Below the pieces are notes generated by a model. The model worked only from the letters and a program-made list of their open reading frames with translations, had not been told where the DNA came from and did not search any database. A stretch of 64,000 bases of DNA, taken from assembly GCA_016715645.1 (NCBI GenBank), contig JADJZR010000002.1:124001-188000 (forward strand). Direction: 5' to 3'. The DNA is from Elusimicrobiota bacterium. Its GTDB lineage: Bacteria; Elusimicrobiota; Elusimicrobia; FEN-1173. Position 1 is the stretch's first letter; every line of letters starts with the position of its first letter. Positions 39,301-49,009 of the stretch are shown here, piece by piece. Position numbers and translations under genes: made by a program.

Positions 39301-41494
39301 ATGAGCAACGAAAGCCAGTGTCCTTTTTCAGGAGGGTCCAACCCCCGCGCGGCCGGCCAAGGCGCGACCAATTCGGCCTGGTGGCCCCATCGGTTAAACC
39401 TCGAGCTCCTGCATCAGCATTCCTCCAAGTCCAACCCCATGGGGGAGGGCTTCCATTACGCGAAAGAGTTTAAGAGCCTGGATCTTGCGGCGGTTAAAAA
39501 AGACCTGGCGGCGCTCATGACCGACTCTCAGGATTGGTGGCCGGCGGATTTCGGCCATTACGGTCCTTTGTTCGTCCGAATGGCCTGGCACAGCGCGGGC
39601 ACGTACCGGACCGGCGACGGTCGGGGCGGAGGCGGCCGGGGCCAACAGCGATTCGCCCCGCTCAACAGCTGGCCGGACAACGTTAGCCTGGACAAAGCCC
39701 GTCGTCTTCTTTGGCCGATCAAACAAAAGTTCGGCCGGAAATTATCCTGGGCCGATCTGATGATCCTCGCCGGTAATGTGGCCTTGGAAACAATGGGATT
39801 TAAGACGTTCGGGTTCGGCGGTGGGCGTGAAGACGTCTGGGAACCCGATCAAGACGTCTACTGGGGCGCGGAAAATAAGTGGTTGGAAGATAAGCGTATG
39901 TCCGGCGACCGCGCTCTGGAAAATCCTTTGGCGGCGGTTCAGATGGGCCTGATTTACGTCAACCCGGAAGGCCCCAACGGAAATCCGGATCCGGTGGCGG
40001 CGGCCAAGGACATACGTGAAACCTTCGCTCGAATGGCCATGAACGACGAAGAAACCGTGGCGCTGATCGCGGGGGGCCACACGTTCCGGCAAAACGCACG
40101 GAGCCGGTCCCGCCTCCCATGTGGGGCCGGAGCCCGAGGCCGCCGGCATTGAAGAGCAGGGGTTGGGTTGGAAATCCAGTTTCGGAACCGGCAAAGGCGG
40201 CGACACGATCACCAGCGGTTTGGAAGTCACCTGGACCACGACCCCGACGAAATGGAGCAACAACTTTTTCTGGAACCTGTTCGGTTACGAATGGGAACTG
40301 ACGAAAAGCCCGGCGGGGGCACATCAGTGGGTGGCGAAGGGGGCCGGCGCGACGATCCCCCACGCCCATGACCGGTCGAAAAAACTGGTTCCGACCATGC
40401 TGACGACCGACTTGTCCCTGCGGTTTGATCCGGCCTATGAAAAGATTTCGCGACAGTTCATGGAAAATCCCGATCAGTTTGCGGAGGCTTTTGCGCGGGC
40501 CTGGTTCAAGCTGACCCACCGCGACATGGGACCTCGCGCGCGTTACCTCGGGGCCGAGGTGCCCGCGGAACAAATCCTCTGGCAAGATCCCATCCCCGCG
40601 GTCGATCATCCATTGATCGATGCCCAGGACATTGCCGGGCTCAAGGAAAAGGTCCTGGCGTCCGGGCTTACGGTTTCGGAGTTGGTCTCGACGGCCTGGG
40701 CGTCGGCGTCGACCTTTCGCGGATCGGATAAACGGGGGGGAGCGAACGGGGCTCGAATTCGCTTGGCTCCCCAGAAAGACTGGGCGGCCAACCAACCCGC
40801 TGTATTGGCGAACGTTCTGAACGTCCTGGAGGGCATTCGGAGCGATTTCAATAAAGCTTCGCCGAACGGAAAAAAAGTCTCCCTGGCCGACCTGATTATC
40901 CTGGCCGGTTGCGCGGGTGTCGAGACAGCGGCCAAAAAAGCGGGGCATTCGGTCACCGTGCCCTTCACCCCGGGACGCATGGACGCGTCGCCGGATCAGA
41001 CCGACATCGCGTCCTTCGCCGTTCTCGAGCCCATCGCCGACGGGTTTCGCAATTACCTCAAGGCCCGCACCGCGATTCCCGCCGAAGCGCTGATGATCGA
41101 CAAGGCGCAGTTGCTGACCCTGACCGGTCCGGAAATGACGGTGCTGGTCGGCGGTTTGCGCGTCTTAAAGACCAACGTCGGGCAGACCCCCCATGGCGTT
41201 TTCACCCAGCGGCCGGAAACGTTGACCAATGACTTCTTTGTCAACCTGCTCGACATGGGCACGGAGTGGAAGCCGACGTCCCCAGACGTGGAGGTGTTTG
41301 AAGGCCGCGATCGCAAGACGGACGAAGTCAAATGGACCGGAACCCGCGTCGATCTCATTTTCGGTTCGAACTCCCAACTCCGAGCCCTGGCGGAAGTCTA
41401 CGGATGCCGGGACTCCCAAGAGAAATTCCTGCAGGACTTTGTGGCCGCGTGGACCAAGGTCATGAACCTGGACCGGTTCGACCTCGTCGGTTGA
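39301..41494 (+). CDS. katG: Catalase-peroxidase (one-base frameshift)
   Basis: The start follows CAGGAGG. The first frame runs to about 40150 and the second carries the rest to TGA 41494. Deleting one C from the CC at 40086-40087 restores '...GGHTFGKTHGAGPASHVGPEPEA' and a 730-residue KatG of normal length. Distal heme residues Arg93, Trp96, His97 ('VRMAWHSAGTYR'), the 'IYVNPEGPNGNPDP' tyrosine loop of the Met-Tyr-Trp adduct and the proximal His in 'GGHTF' are present; the frameshift falls just after that His. The C-terminal duplicated peroxidase domain is complete. It removes hydrogen peroxide. The gene is divergent from the pilin operon. The frameshift may be a sequencing error. Confidence 0.92.
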
Positions 41495-41514
41495 GGGAAC
41501 TGCAGAAAGGCGAA

Positions 41515-42639
41515 TTACGCGGCGGCGGAGAGGCTTTTGCGCAGGAGAGAGAGGGCGGAGCCGAAGAAAACACAGCCGATGACGAAGAGGGCTAAAAAGC
41601 TGGGCCAGACCACGTCGAGGCCGGCGCCGCGGAAGAGGATCGCTTGGGCGAAGGCGACGAAATGGGTGGTGGGGGCGGCTTTCATGATGAATTGCACGGC
41701 CTCCGGCATGCTTTGGTAAGGGGTGTTTCCGCCGGAGAGCATTTGAAGCGGAATGATCACCAGGATCATCAATAAGCCCATCTGGGGCATGGTGCGGGCC
41801 ACCGTGCCGATCAAAATGCCCAACGCCGTTACCGAGAACAGGTGCAGAGCCACCCCCGACAGGAAGAGGGGGACGGATCCCGCGATGGGCATGTCCAGAA
41901 CGCCCTGTACAATCCCTTTCAGTGATAAGGCGGTCACCACCAACACCACCAACCCGTTGGCCCAAATCTTTGCCATCATGATTTCGAAGGGGGTCAGTGG
42001 CATGACCAGTAAATGCTCCAATGTCCCGTGTTCCCGTTCCCGAATCAAAGCCGCGCCCGTCAAGATCACCGCCAGCATGGTGATCTGGTTCACTAACGCC
42101 ACAATCGCGCCAAACCAGACCGTTGTCTGGGTGGGGTTAAACTTGTAGCGCACCACGATGTCCACCGGCGGTTTGGCCTGGGTTTTGTGCCCCTGCAGAT
42201 AGGCTCGGATTTCGTCCATGACGATGGTTTGTGTGTAGCTCGCTCCCAAAAAGGCCTGGCTCATGCGGGTGGCGTCGATGTTTAACTGAATTTTCGGCTG
42301 TTTGCCCGCCTGCACATCCCGAGCAAAGTTGGGGGGGATATCCAATACAAAGGTGTAGGTGCCCGCGTCCAAGGCCGGATCCACATCTTCGGCTTGAATG
42401 GGAACGGCGGGTTTAAACCGCGGGGGGAAAAAGGCGTTGCCGATTCGTTGCGAGAGGGGGGACTGGTCCTGATCCAAAATGGCGATGGGGGCGTTTTTCA
42501 CGTCCCCCGAGGTGGCCTTGGATCCGCTGATCACGGCGAAGGTGAAGGCATAAATGATGAAAATCACCATCACCGGGTCGCGCCAGAGGCTAAGAAGTTC
42601 CTTAATCCCCAGTTGAAATATGTTGGAGAGCTTTTTCAT
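41515..42639 (-). CDS. yhhJ: ABC-2 type export permease (YhhJ-like)
   Basis: 374 residues. ATG at 42639 overlaps the stop of the ABC fusion gene. An N-terminal helix ('LWRDPVMVIFIIYAFTFAVIS') is followed by a ~150-residue periplasmic loop, then five to six helices with the ABC-2 signature region 'ALIREREHGTLEHLLVMPLTPFEIMMAKIWANGL'. This is the YhhJ/DrrB-type half of an RbbA-YhhJ exporter. It is the last gene of the exporter operon; katG converges on it with a 20-bp gap. The transported compound is unknown. Confidence 0.9.
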   Translation of the reverse strand: MKKLSNIFQLGIKELLSLWRDPVMVIFIIYAFTFAVISGSKATSGDVKNAPIAILDQDQSPLSQRIGNAFFPPRFKPAVPIQAEDVDPALDAGTYTFVLDIPPNFARDVQAGKQPKIQLNIDATRMSQAFLGASYTQTIVMDEIRAYLQGHKTQAKPPVDIVVRYKFNPTQTTVWFGAIVALVNQITMLAVILTGAALIREREHGTLEHLLVMPLTPFEIMMAKIWANGLVVLVVTALSLKGIVQGVLDMPIAGSVPLFLSGVALHLFSVTALGILIGTVARTMPQMGLLMILVIIPLQMLSGGNTPYQSMPEAVQFIMKAAPTTHFVAFAQAILFRGAGLDVVWPSFLALFVIGCVFFGSALSLLRKSLSAAA

Positions 42640-45392
42640 GATTCCTGCTTCTTCAACAGCATCCATGAGATCGCGGTTAATATGGGGATGGAGACCGCCA
42701 AGGCGAGAAATGGATCGATCAAGTCCTTAAACCCCAGGGCCTTGTTGAAGACCCCCTGGGAAATTGTGATGAAATGGGCGGTGGGATAAACTTTCCCGAT
42801 GATCGCTCCTGTGCCTTCCAGGGCCGACACGGGTTGGGTGAGACCCGAAAACTGGGTGGCGGGAAGGATCGTGGCGATGGCGGTTCCAAAGATCGCGGCA
42901 ATTTGGGTGGATGTGAACGCCGACATCACAAAACCCAAACTGGTGGTGCAAATGACGTAGAGAAATCCGCCGAGCAGGAGGGCCAACACGCTTCCTTTTA
43001 ACGGTACTTGAAACACGGTGACCGCCATCACCGAGAGCACCACCAAATTGATCATGGCCACGGCGGCGTAGGGCAGTTGTTTGCCAAAAATAAATTCCAG
43101 CCGAGTGACCGGGGTGGAATAAAAATTGTAAATGGATCCCAGCTCCTTTTCCCGTACCACGCCTAGGGCCATCAACATGGCGGGAATCAGCACCAAAATA
43201 ATAGGGATCGTCGGCGGGACCATGGCGTAGATGCTTTTAAAATCCTGGTTGTAGCGGTAACGCATTTCGAGCAAGGGCTGAATCCCCACCTTGGGAGCCG
43301 CCACACTGGGGGGGACGGTGCGGGCCACAAAATCACTGTGCAACCCCTGAACGTAACCGGCCACGCTTTGGGCCCGGGAAGGCATGGAACCATTGACCCA
43401 GGCGGCAATTTCCGTATTGGCTCCGCGGGCCACATCTTTTCCGAAATTCGGAGGGATTTCCACCACCACGTCCAAATCGCCCTTGCGCAATCTTCGTTCC
43501 AAGGCATCAGGATCTGTCACGGGTGGTTTTTGAACGAAGTAGCTGGATCCCGCGATATTGTCGGCGTAGCGCAAGCTGGCGGGACTGTTGTCGTTGTCGA
43601 ACATGGAAACGGCGATGTCTTCCACATCCAAATTGATGCCGAACCCCAACACCAGCATCATGAGAATCGATCCCCCCAGGGCAAAGGTCAGTCGGATCGT
43701 GTCCCGTTTCAGCTCAAGGGCCTCGCGATAGGCGTAGCCGAACAAACGCCGCCAGCTGAAACCCGTGTTTAACGCGTGGGGCGTCTCGGGGACGGTTTGG
43801 GGCGGGGATTTTGACTCCGCAACCGGCGTGTCCGTCGCGGCGTTGGCCGCCGCCGCTTTTTCTAAATAAGAGATAAAGGCTTCTTCCAGGGTTTTCGCCC
43901 CGCAGTTGGCCACCAGCTTGGCCGGGGGATCGCTGGCCAGCACCTTGCCGGAATGCATGAGAGAAATTCGGTCGCACCACCCGGCCTCGTTCATGAAATG
44001 GGTGGAAACGAAAATTGTTACCTTGTCGTTCCGGGATAAATGAATCAACAATTCCCAAAACGATTCCCGGGCCACGGGGTCCACTCCGGAGGTGGGTTCG
44101 TCCAAAATCAACAGTTCTGGCTTGTGGATCATAGCCACCGCCAGGGACAATCGTTGCCGGGTCCCCAGGGGCAGGCTCTCCGCCAGGTCCTCGATGTAAT
44201 TTTCCAATCCGAACTGTTTGATCAGTTCGTTGATTCGCGGTCCAATTTGATCTTTGGGTAGGTCGAACACCCGGGCGTGTAGCACCAGGTTTTGCCGCAC
44301 CGTCAGTTCGGCGTAAAGGGAGAAAGCCTGGGACATAAACCCAATGCGTTTGCGGGTGGCCAAATCCTTGCCGGTCACTTTTTCGCCGAACATCATGGCG
44401 GTGCCCTCGGTGGAGGGCAAAAGGCCCGTCAACATTTTCATGGTGGTGGTCTTGCCGCACCCGTTGGAGCCCAAGAACCCGAATATTTCGCCCTTGGGGA
44501 TCTTAAAACTCACATGGTCCACCGCCGTGAAATCGCCGAACCGTCGCGTGAGCCCTTCGGCCTGGATAGCCGGGGTGCCTTCCATGGCCACGTTCCGGGG
44601 AGGAACCACCAGGGCCTTGTGGCCCTGGCGTTTGGCTTCCGGCAAAAGACGGATGAAGGCCGCGTCCAGGTTGTTGGCGCCCACGCGGCTTTTGAGCTCG
44701 GCCGGGGTGCCCTCGGCCAAGACTTTTCCGTCGTCCATGGCGATAAGCCAATCAAATCCGTCCGCCTCGTCCATGTAGGCGGTTGACACCAACACGCTCA
44801 TCTGGGGCCGCTGAACGCGAATGCGCTTGATCAAGTCCCAAAATTGACGTCGCGAGAGCGGGTCCACTCCGGTGGTGGGTTCGTCCAAAATCAAAAGGTC
44901 CGGGTCGTGGATCAACGAACAGCAGAGCCCCAGTTTCTGTTTCATTCCGCCCGACAGTTTTCCCGCCGGCCGTTGTTTAAAGGGCGACATGCCGGTGCTG
45001 GCCAGAAGCTCGTCAATTCGCCGGTCCCGCTCGGCTTTGTCCTGGCCGAAGAGGCGACCGAAAAAGTCCAAATTTTCATAAACGGAAAGGGTCATGTACA
45101 GGTTTTTTCCAAGACCCTGGGGCATGTAGGCAATGCGGGGACAGGCGGCCGTGCGATGTCTTTCGAGGCCGATGTCACCGCCCAACACGTCCACTTTTCC
45201 GGCTTGGATTTTTCGCACGCCGGAAATAATGGACATCAAGCTGGATTTTCCGACACCGTCGGGCCCCAACAGGCCGACCATGCAGTCGGCCGGAAAGTTT
45301 AAGGTGATGGAATCCAGGGCGAGTTTGCGGCCATACCGTTGCGATAGGCCTTCAACCCGCGCGACGAATTTACGGGTTGGTTCGGGGTTCAT
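42636..45392 (-). CDS. rbbA: Double-ATPase ABC transporter fused to a permease (RbbA/YhiH-like)
   Basis: 918 residues. First ABC domain at ~1-240: Walker A-like 'GLLGPDGVGKSSL', signature 'LSGGMKQKLGLC', Walker B 'LLILDEPTTGVDP'. Second at ~270-500: 'GFLGSNGCGKTTT', 'LPLGTRQRLSLAVAM', 'LLILDEPTSGVDP'. The last ~350 residues form an ABC-2 permease ('VVREKELGSIYNFYSTPVTRLEFIFGKQLPY'). The order ATPase-ATPase-permease matches RbbA/YhiH of enterobacteria. The first Walker A has Asp-Gly-Val where Asn-Gly-Ala is usual, but the Lys-Ser is kept; the second signature reads LPLGTRQ, not LSGGQ. It works with the adjacent permease, HlyD and TolC-type proteins. Confidence 0.93.
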   Translation of the reverse strand: MNPEPTRKFVARVEGLSQRYGRKLALDSITLNFPADCMVGLLGPDGVGKSSLMSIISGVRKIQAGKVDVLGGDIGLERHRTAACPRIAYMPQGLGKNLYMTLSVYENLDFFGRLFGQDKAERDRRIDELLASTGMSPFKQRPAGKLSGGMKQKLGLCCSLIHDPDLLILDEPTTGVDPLSRRQFWDLIKRIRVQRPQMSVLVSTAYMDEADGFDWLIAMDDGKVLAEGTPAELKSRVGANNLDAAFIRLLPEAKRQGHKALVVPPRNVAMEGTPAIQAEGLTRRFGDFTAVDHVSFKIPKGEIFGFLGSNGCGKTTTMKMLTGLLPSTEGTAMMFGEKVTGKDLATRKRIGFMSQAFSLYAELTVRQNLVLHARVFDLPKDQIGPRINELIKQFGLENYIEDLAESLPLGTRQRLSLAVAMIHKPELLILDEPTSGVDPVARESFWELLIHLSRNDKVTIFVSTHFMNEAGWCDRISLMHSGKVLASDPPAKLVANCGAKTLEEAFISYLEKAAAANAATDTPVAESKSPPQTVPETPHALNTGFSWRRLFGYAYREALELKRDTIRLTFALGGSILMMLVLGFGINLDVEDIAVSMFDNDNSPASLRYADNIAGSSYFVQKPPVTDPDALERRLRKGDLDVVVEIPPNFGKDVARGANTEIAAWVNGSMPSRAQSVAGYVQGLHSDFVARTVPPSVAAPKVGIQPLLEMRYRYNQDFKSIYAMVPPTIPIILVLIPAMLMALGVVREKELGSIYNFYSTPVTRLEFIFGKQLPYAAVAMINLVVLSVMAVTVFQVPLKGSVLALLLGGFLYVICTTSLGFVMSAFTSTQIAAIFGTAIATILPATQFSGLTQPVSALEGTGAIIGKVYPTAHFITISQGVFNKALGFKDLIDPFLALAVSIPILTAISWMLLKKQES

Positions 45393-46377
45393 TATCGGCC
45401 GGCACGGCGAGTTTGGCGGGCCAGGGCGCGTTATCGTCCAAACGCACGTAGGCCATGCCCGGAAGGCCAGTTTTCACCCGATCGATGTTCCGCTTCAAAA
45501 TGTCCGGGTCCACGCTCACTTTAATCCGGAACATCAGTTTGTCCCGCTCCGACTGGGTTTCCACCTGTTTCGGCGTGAATTGGGAACGGGATTCCACGAA
45601 GGTCACCTTGGCGGGAATCGGACGATCGGGATACGCGTCCAACACAATGCGGGCCTCGGCGCCGATGGCCACCTTGCCCGCTTTTTCCGTCGGAAGATAA
45701 AACTGCAAATAGACGTCGGTCAAATCCAGCACCGTCAAGATACTGCTGTCGGCGTTCACCACTTCGCCGGGTTCCCGGGATCGGTAAAGAACGCGACCGT
45801 CCAGGGGGGCCATCAGCTCGCTCTCGCCCAGGTTGACCCGAATGGTATCGGCCTTGGCCACAGCCGCTTCAATGGAGGCATCGCTTTTGACATAATCCGC
45901 CTCCGCCGCGGCCAGGGTGGCCTCGGCCGTGGCCAGGGCGGTTTCATCTTCTTGAAGTTCTTTGAGTGAAATATCCTTGGTCACGTACAAGCTCTTGGAC
46001 CGGGCTAAGGTCTGTTTGGCCAACAGGAGCTCGCTTTTGCGTTGGGCCACCAACGCCTTGGCGGACTTTTTGGCCTGTTTTTGTTGATCAACTTCAGCCT
46101 GGGCCGCGCGCAGTTGGGCGTTCAATTCTTTGGTGTCGAGCTGAACCAGGACCTGGCCTTTTGTGACCATGTCGCCTTCGCGGGCGTTGATCGCCTCTAT
46201 ACGGGCCGAAAACTTGGACAAAATCTCAACGGTGGTGGCTTCAACGCGTCCGTTCCCGTAACCAAATTCTTTGGGAACTTTGGGACCGGACAGCCATTTC
46301 CAGAAACCAAAAGCCGCGCCCGCCACGACAACAACAGACCAAATCGCCATCTTCTTTTGTTTCGGTGTCAACGCCAT
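45370..46377 (-). CDS. yhiI: HlyD-family periplasmic adaptor (YhiI-like)
   Basis: 335 residues with one N-terminal membrane helix ('IWSVVVVAGAAFGFWKWL'). The lipoyl/barrel-sandwich halves flank a coiled-coil hairpin of ~110 residues rich in Ala, Lys, Glu ('LRAAQAEVDQQKQAKKSAKALVAQRKSELLLAK'). 'GRVEATTVEILSKFSARIEAI' and 'LMAPLDGRVLYRSREPGEVV' are adaptor signatures. It links the inner-membrane ABC complex to the outer-membrane channel. Its 3' end overlaps the rbbA-like start by 23 bp. The gap upstream (46378-46599) holds a degraded dispersed repeat and separates it from the TolC-type gene. Confidence 0.92.
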   Translation of the reverse strand: MALTPKQKKMAIWSVVVVAGAAFGFWKWLSGPKVPKEFGYGNGRVEATTVEILSKFSARIEAINAREGDMVTKGQVLVQLDTKELNAQLRAAQAEVDQQKQAKKSAKALVAQRKSELLLAKQTLARSKSLYVTKDISLKELQEDETALATAEATLAAAEADYVKSDASIEAAVAKADTIRVNLGESELMAPLDGRVLYRSREPGEVVNADSSILTVLDLTDVYLQFYLPTEKAGKVAIGAEARIVLDAYPDRPIPAKVTFVESRSQFTPKQVETQSERDKLMFRIKVSVDPDILKRNIDRVKTGLPGMAYVRLDDNAPWPAKLAVPADNEPRTNP

Positions 46378-46499
46378 CGTTAAATCTCCTTAGTCACTTC
46401 ACGTATAAACTGACTCATCAACACTACCCTGGCATTCTGGCGTGTTGTTGGCCGGAATCCATTCTGCGTCATTCTGGAATGATTCTGTCTAATGGTTCC

Positions 46500-46620
46500 A
46501 CAGAACCGGTCATGTGCCTCGGGGCCCTCATCCGCCCCTGGAGGCCCCCGCAGGGGTGATCCAGGTTTTCCCTCTCCTCTTGGGGGCCCCTCACAGAGTT
46601 CAGGGACCTGGGGCGTCAAG
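46500..46620. repeat. Degraded MITE-like fragment
   Basis: CCCTCATCCGCC, CCCGCAGGGGTG, CCCTCTCCTCTTGGGGG and CAGGGACCTGG echo internal parts of the element at 7775-7985 and 13974-14091, but neither GTAACT end is present. It overlaps the last bases of the TolC-type gene, whose C-terminal residues may therefore derive from it. Confidence 0.45.
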
Positions 46621-48936
46621 CCACTGATGCGTGGCAGGTTCATCAAGAAACTCAAATCCTACTTCGGTTCCCGCTTCTTGGAAGCGCCGCGGTGTCGCGC
46701 TTCTCCGTTCGGCCAAGTCCGCCTGCAGGTTCACAAACTCATGCGCTGCGGTGGCGCGTCCAAGAGGTCCACCACGGACCGAGCGAGTTCCGCGGGCGTA
46801 ATTTTTGCTGACAAGGCTGTATGTGCGGCGGGCGGCTTCCGCCCCATCTTGGGCCAACCGAATGGACGGGACACTGGCCTGCAAGGCGTGCAGGCTGTCG
46901 CGCACGGATTGTTCCACATTTTGGCGCACCGAATCCCGTTGCGCTTTCAACTGGTCCAACACAAACCGGGATTGAGAAATAGCGGCCATGCGCCCGCCAC
47001 CTTCTAAAATTGGAATTCGCAAGTTCGCTCCCACCCGCCAGTCGTTGAGGTCTTCGACCTGCATGACGGAGGTTCTGTTATCTTTCAAGACCCGGTAACC
47101 TTCGCCCCAGAGCGAGAGTTCCGGCAAAAATGAACCCACTTTATCGGAAGACAACTGGCGCTCCTCCGCCTTCACGCGGGCGTCCAGCTCGGCCACGTCC
47201 GGGGAAAGGGACAAACCTTCCTGCACAAAAAATTCCGTCATGATCCGGAAGGCCCGATCGCTATCCACGGTTTTGAAAAAGTTCGGACGGCTAATGAGGA
47301 GCTGGGGGTCATCCAATCCCGCGGGCTGGAGGGGGAAACGGTCTTTTAATGGTCGGCGCAGAAGTCGGTTCAGTTTGTCGCGGAACTGTTCCGAACCGGC
47401 TCGCGCCGAAAGCACCCGTTGCCGGGCGGTCGCGATTTCGCTCTCCCAGCGGGACACATCCGAAGCGTCGGCTTTTCCAGCGGCCACGCGGGATTTGGCC
47501 AACTGCAAGTTGGACTGGGCCAACCGGAGGCCGTTTTTCTCCACGTCCAACTGGGTGCGGGCTTTCAGAACATTCAAGTAGGTGTTCACGGCCTGCTGAA
47601 CAACGTCCAATTCCAGAGTGCGCTGTTGGGCTTCCAGGGCCACTTGCAATTTTTTCTGAACGCTCAAATTGGCTAAAGCGGATTCGGAGAAAAGGATTTG
47701 GTTTAACCGCAACGACGCGTCCAGGGTTTTTTCAGCGGCGAGACCCGTTTTCACCACCGGATAATAATCACGCCTGAATTGATAATCGACGTTGCCTTCC
47801 AGTTGGGGAAAAAGCACCGATCGAACCCGCGACACTTCCTTGGCCCCCGCTTGCACGCCCAACTGCCCGGCAATAATGTCCAGGTTGGCCTGCACGGCTT
47901 CCAGGGCCGCCGCGGATATCGAAAGAGGGGGGCCGAAAGACTCTGGCTCCTCGTTTAAGAGCGTCGCCTCGCGGAGGACGCTCCACCTTATGGGCACATC
48001 CAGGGCCCGCGCGGTGGCCATGTTGACGGTGACATTCAATTTGCGATCAAAAACAACAGTTTGGTCCCCGGCCCGCGCACCGCGGAGGACGGCAATGATA
48101 TTGAGGGCCGTTTGGCGGGTCCGTTGGGAGAGATCCACGGAGGACACTTTCGACAGGAGCAGTCCTTCGGCCACTTCGGCGTCGCCGGACAAGCTGAAAG
48201 AAGGCAACTTTCTTTTAATTAACCCGTCAATTAAGGCGGGTCGGTTCGCCTGTTTCAGTCGAGGCAGTGGCGCAACGATCACCACTTGGATGTCCTTGGG
48301 GATTTTGTCCACAAGGTTGGGTTCCCCGCTGTGGGAAACAATCCGAAGGTCAACTCCGATGGCTCGGGCCTGGTCCACCAAAACTTTTCCCGAAAAGGCG
48401 AGTGATTGAAGAAGCGCCTTGTCCAATACAATCGCCGCCCGTCGAAATGGAACAACGCTCTGGAAGAACTTCAATACCTCGGGAAATTTGGTTTCAGTGG
48501 AGAGATAATTAAAATTGGCGACACCGCTGGTGGACCCCTTGCGCGGGAGCGTCGCTCCCAACGCGTTCATGGCAAAAGGAACAAATGTCGCTTTTGGAAA
48601 GTTCTTTCGCATCGCGGCCTGCTGACTCGCCGCAAACCCCAGGACCAACACAACATCTGTTTTAGGATCTGCCTCAGCCTTTTTCAGCGCGGCGTCGATT
48701 TTCTTGCTGTCCCAACCGCCGTCAAACTGTTTGGAGGCCGGGGCTTGAATAACGAACTCCTGCTCCGTCAAGGCCACCAGGTCTTCTAAAAACACGGCCT
48801 TCACCGCATCCCACTGGGGCGACGGTCCGTCCATCACCACGCTCACCGTCACGTTCTTGGCGGCATAAACCCCCGTCGCGAGCGCGAGGCTCGAGCAGAG
48901 GGCTAAAACAAAACGACCGGTAGTTGATTTTGTCAT
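46600..48936 (-). CDS. Substrate-binding-protein-like domain fused to a TolC-family outer-membrane channel
   Basis: 778 residues. ATG at 48936 starts a signal peptide ('FVLALCSSLALATGVYA'). Residues ~25-320 resemble the ABC_sub_bind family (PF04392): 'VVLVLGFAASQQAAMRKNFPKATFVPFAMNA', 'FQSVVPFRRAAIVLDKALLQSL', 'TVNMATARALDVPIRWSVLREA'. Residues ~330-760 are TolC-like: 'EAVQANLDIIAGQLGV', repeated coiled coils ('LRLAQSNLQLAKSRVAAGKADASDV') and 'RVGANLRIPILEGGGRMAAISQSRFVLDQ'. It is the first gene of the exporter operon. Near 46775-46795 another frame reads 'SVVDLLDA', the expected TolC-like sequence, so a pair of compensating indels is likely. The final ~20 residues are also doubtful. Confidence 0.85.
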   Translation of the reverse strand: MTKSTTGRFVLALCSSLALATGVYAAKNVTVSVVMDGPSPQWDAVKAVFLEDLVALTEQEFVIQAPASKQFDGGWDSKKIDAALKKAEADPKTDVVLVLGFAASQQAAMRKNFPKATFVPFAMNALGATLPRKGSTSGVANFNYLSTETKFPEVLKFFQSVVPFRRAAIVLDKALLQSLAFSGKVLVDQARAIGVDLRIVSHSGEPNLVDKIPKDIQVVIVAPLPRLKQANRPALIDGLIKRKLPSFSLSGDAEVAEGLLLSKVSSVDLSQRTRQTALNIIAVLRGARAGDQTVVFDRKLNVTVNMATARALDVPIRWSVLREATLLNEEPESFGPPLSISAAALEAVQANLDIIAGQLGVQAGAKEVSRVRSVLFPQLEGNVDYQFRRDYYPVVKTGLAAEKTLDASLRLNQILFSESALANLSVQKKLQVALEAQQRTLELDVVQQAVNTYLNVLKARTQLDVEKNGLRLAQSNLQLAKSRVAAGKADASDVSRWESEIATARQRVLSARAGSEQFRDKLNRLLRRPLKDRFPLQPAGLDDPQLLISRPNFFKTVDSDRAFRIMTEFFVQEGLSLSPDVAELDARVKAEERQLSSDKVGSFLPELSLWGEGYRVLKDNRTSVMQVEDLNDWRVGANLRIPILEGGGRMAAISQSRFVLDQLKAQRDSVRQNVEQSVRDSLHALQASVPSIRLAQDGAEAARRTYSLVSKNYARGTRSVRGGPLGRATAAHEFVNLQADLAERRSATPRRFQEAGTEVGFEFLDEPATHQWLDAPGP

Positions 48937-49009
48937 GTGCCTGATAATACAAAAAAAAACTACTAAAATCGAATTCAGCGGTCCTTGTGAAAATTGTAGT
49001 GTATGGCCT

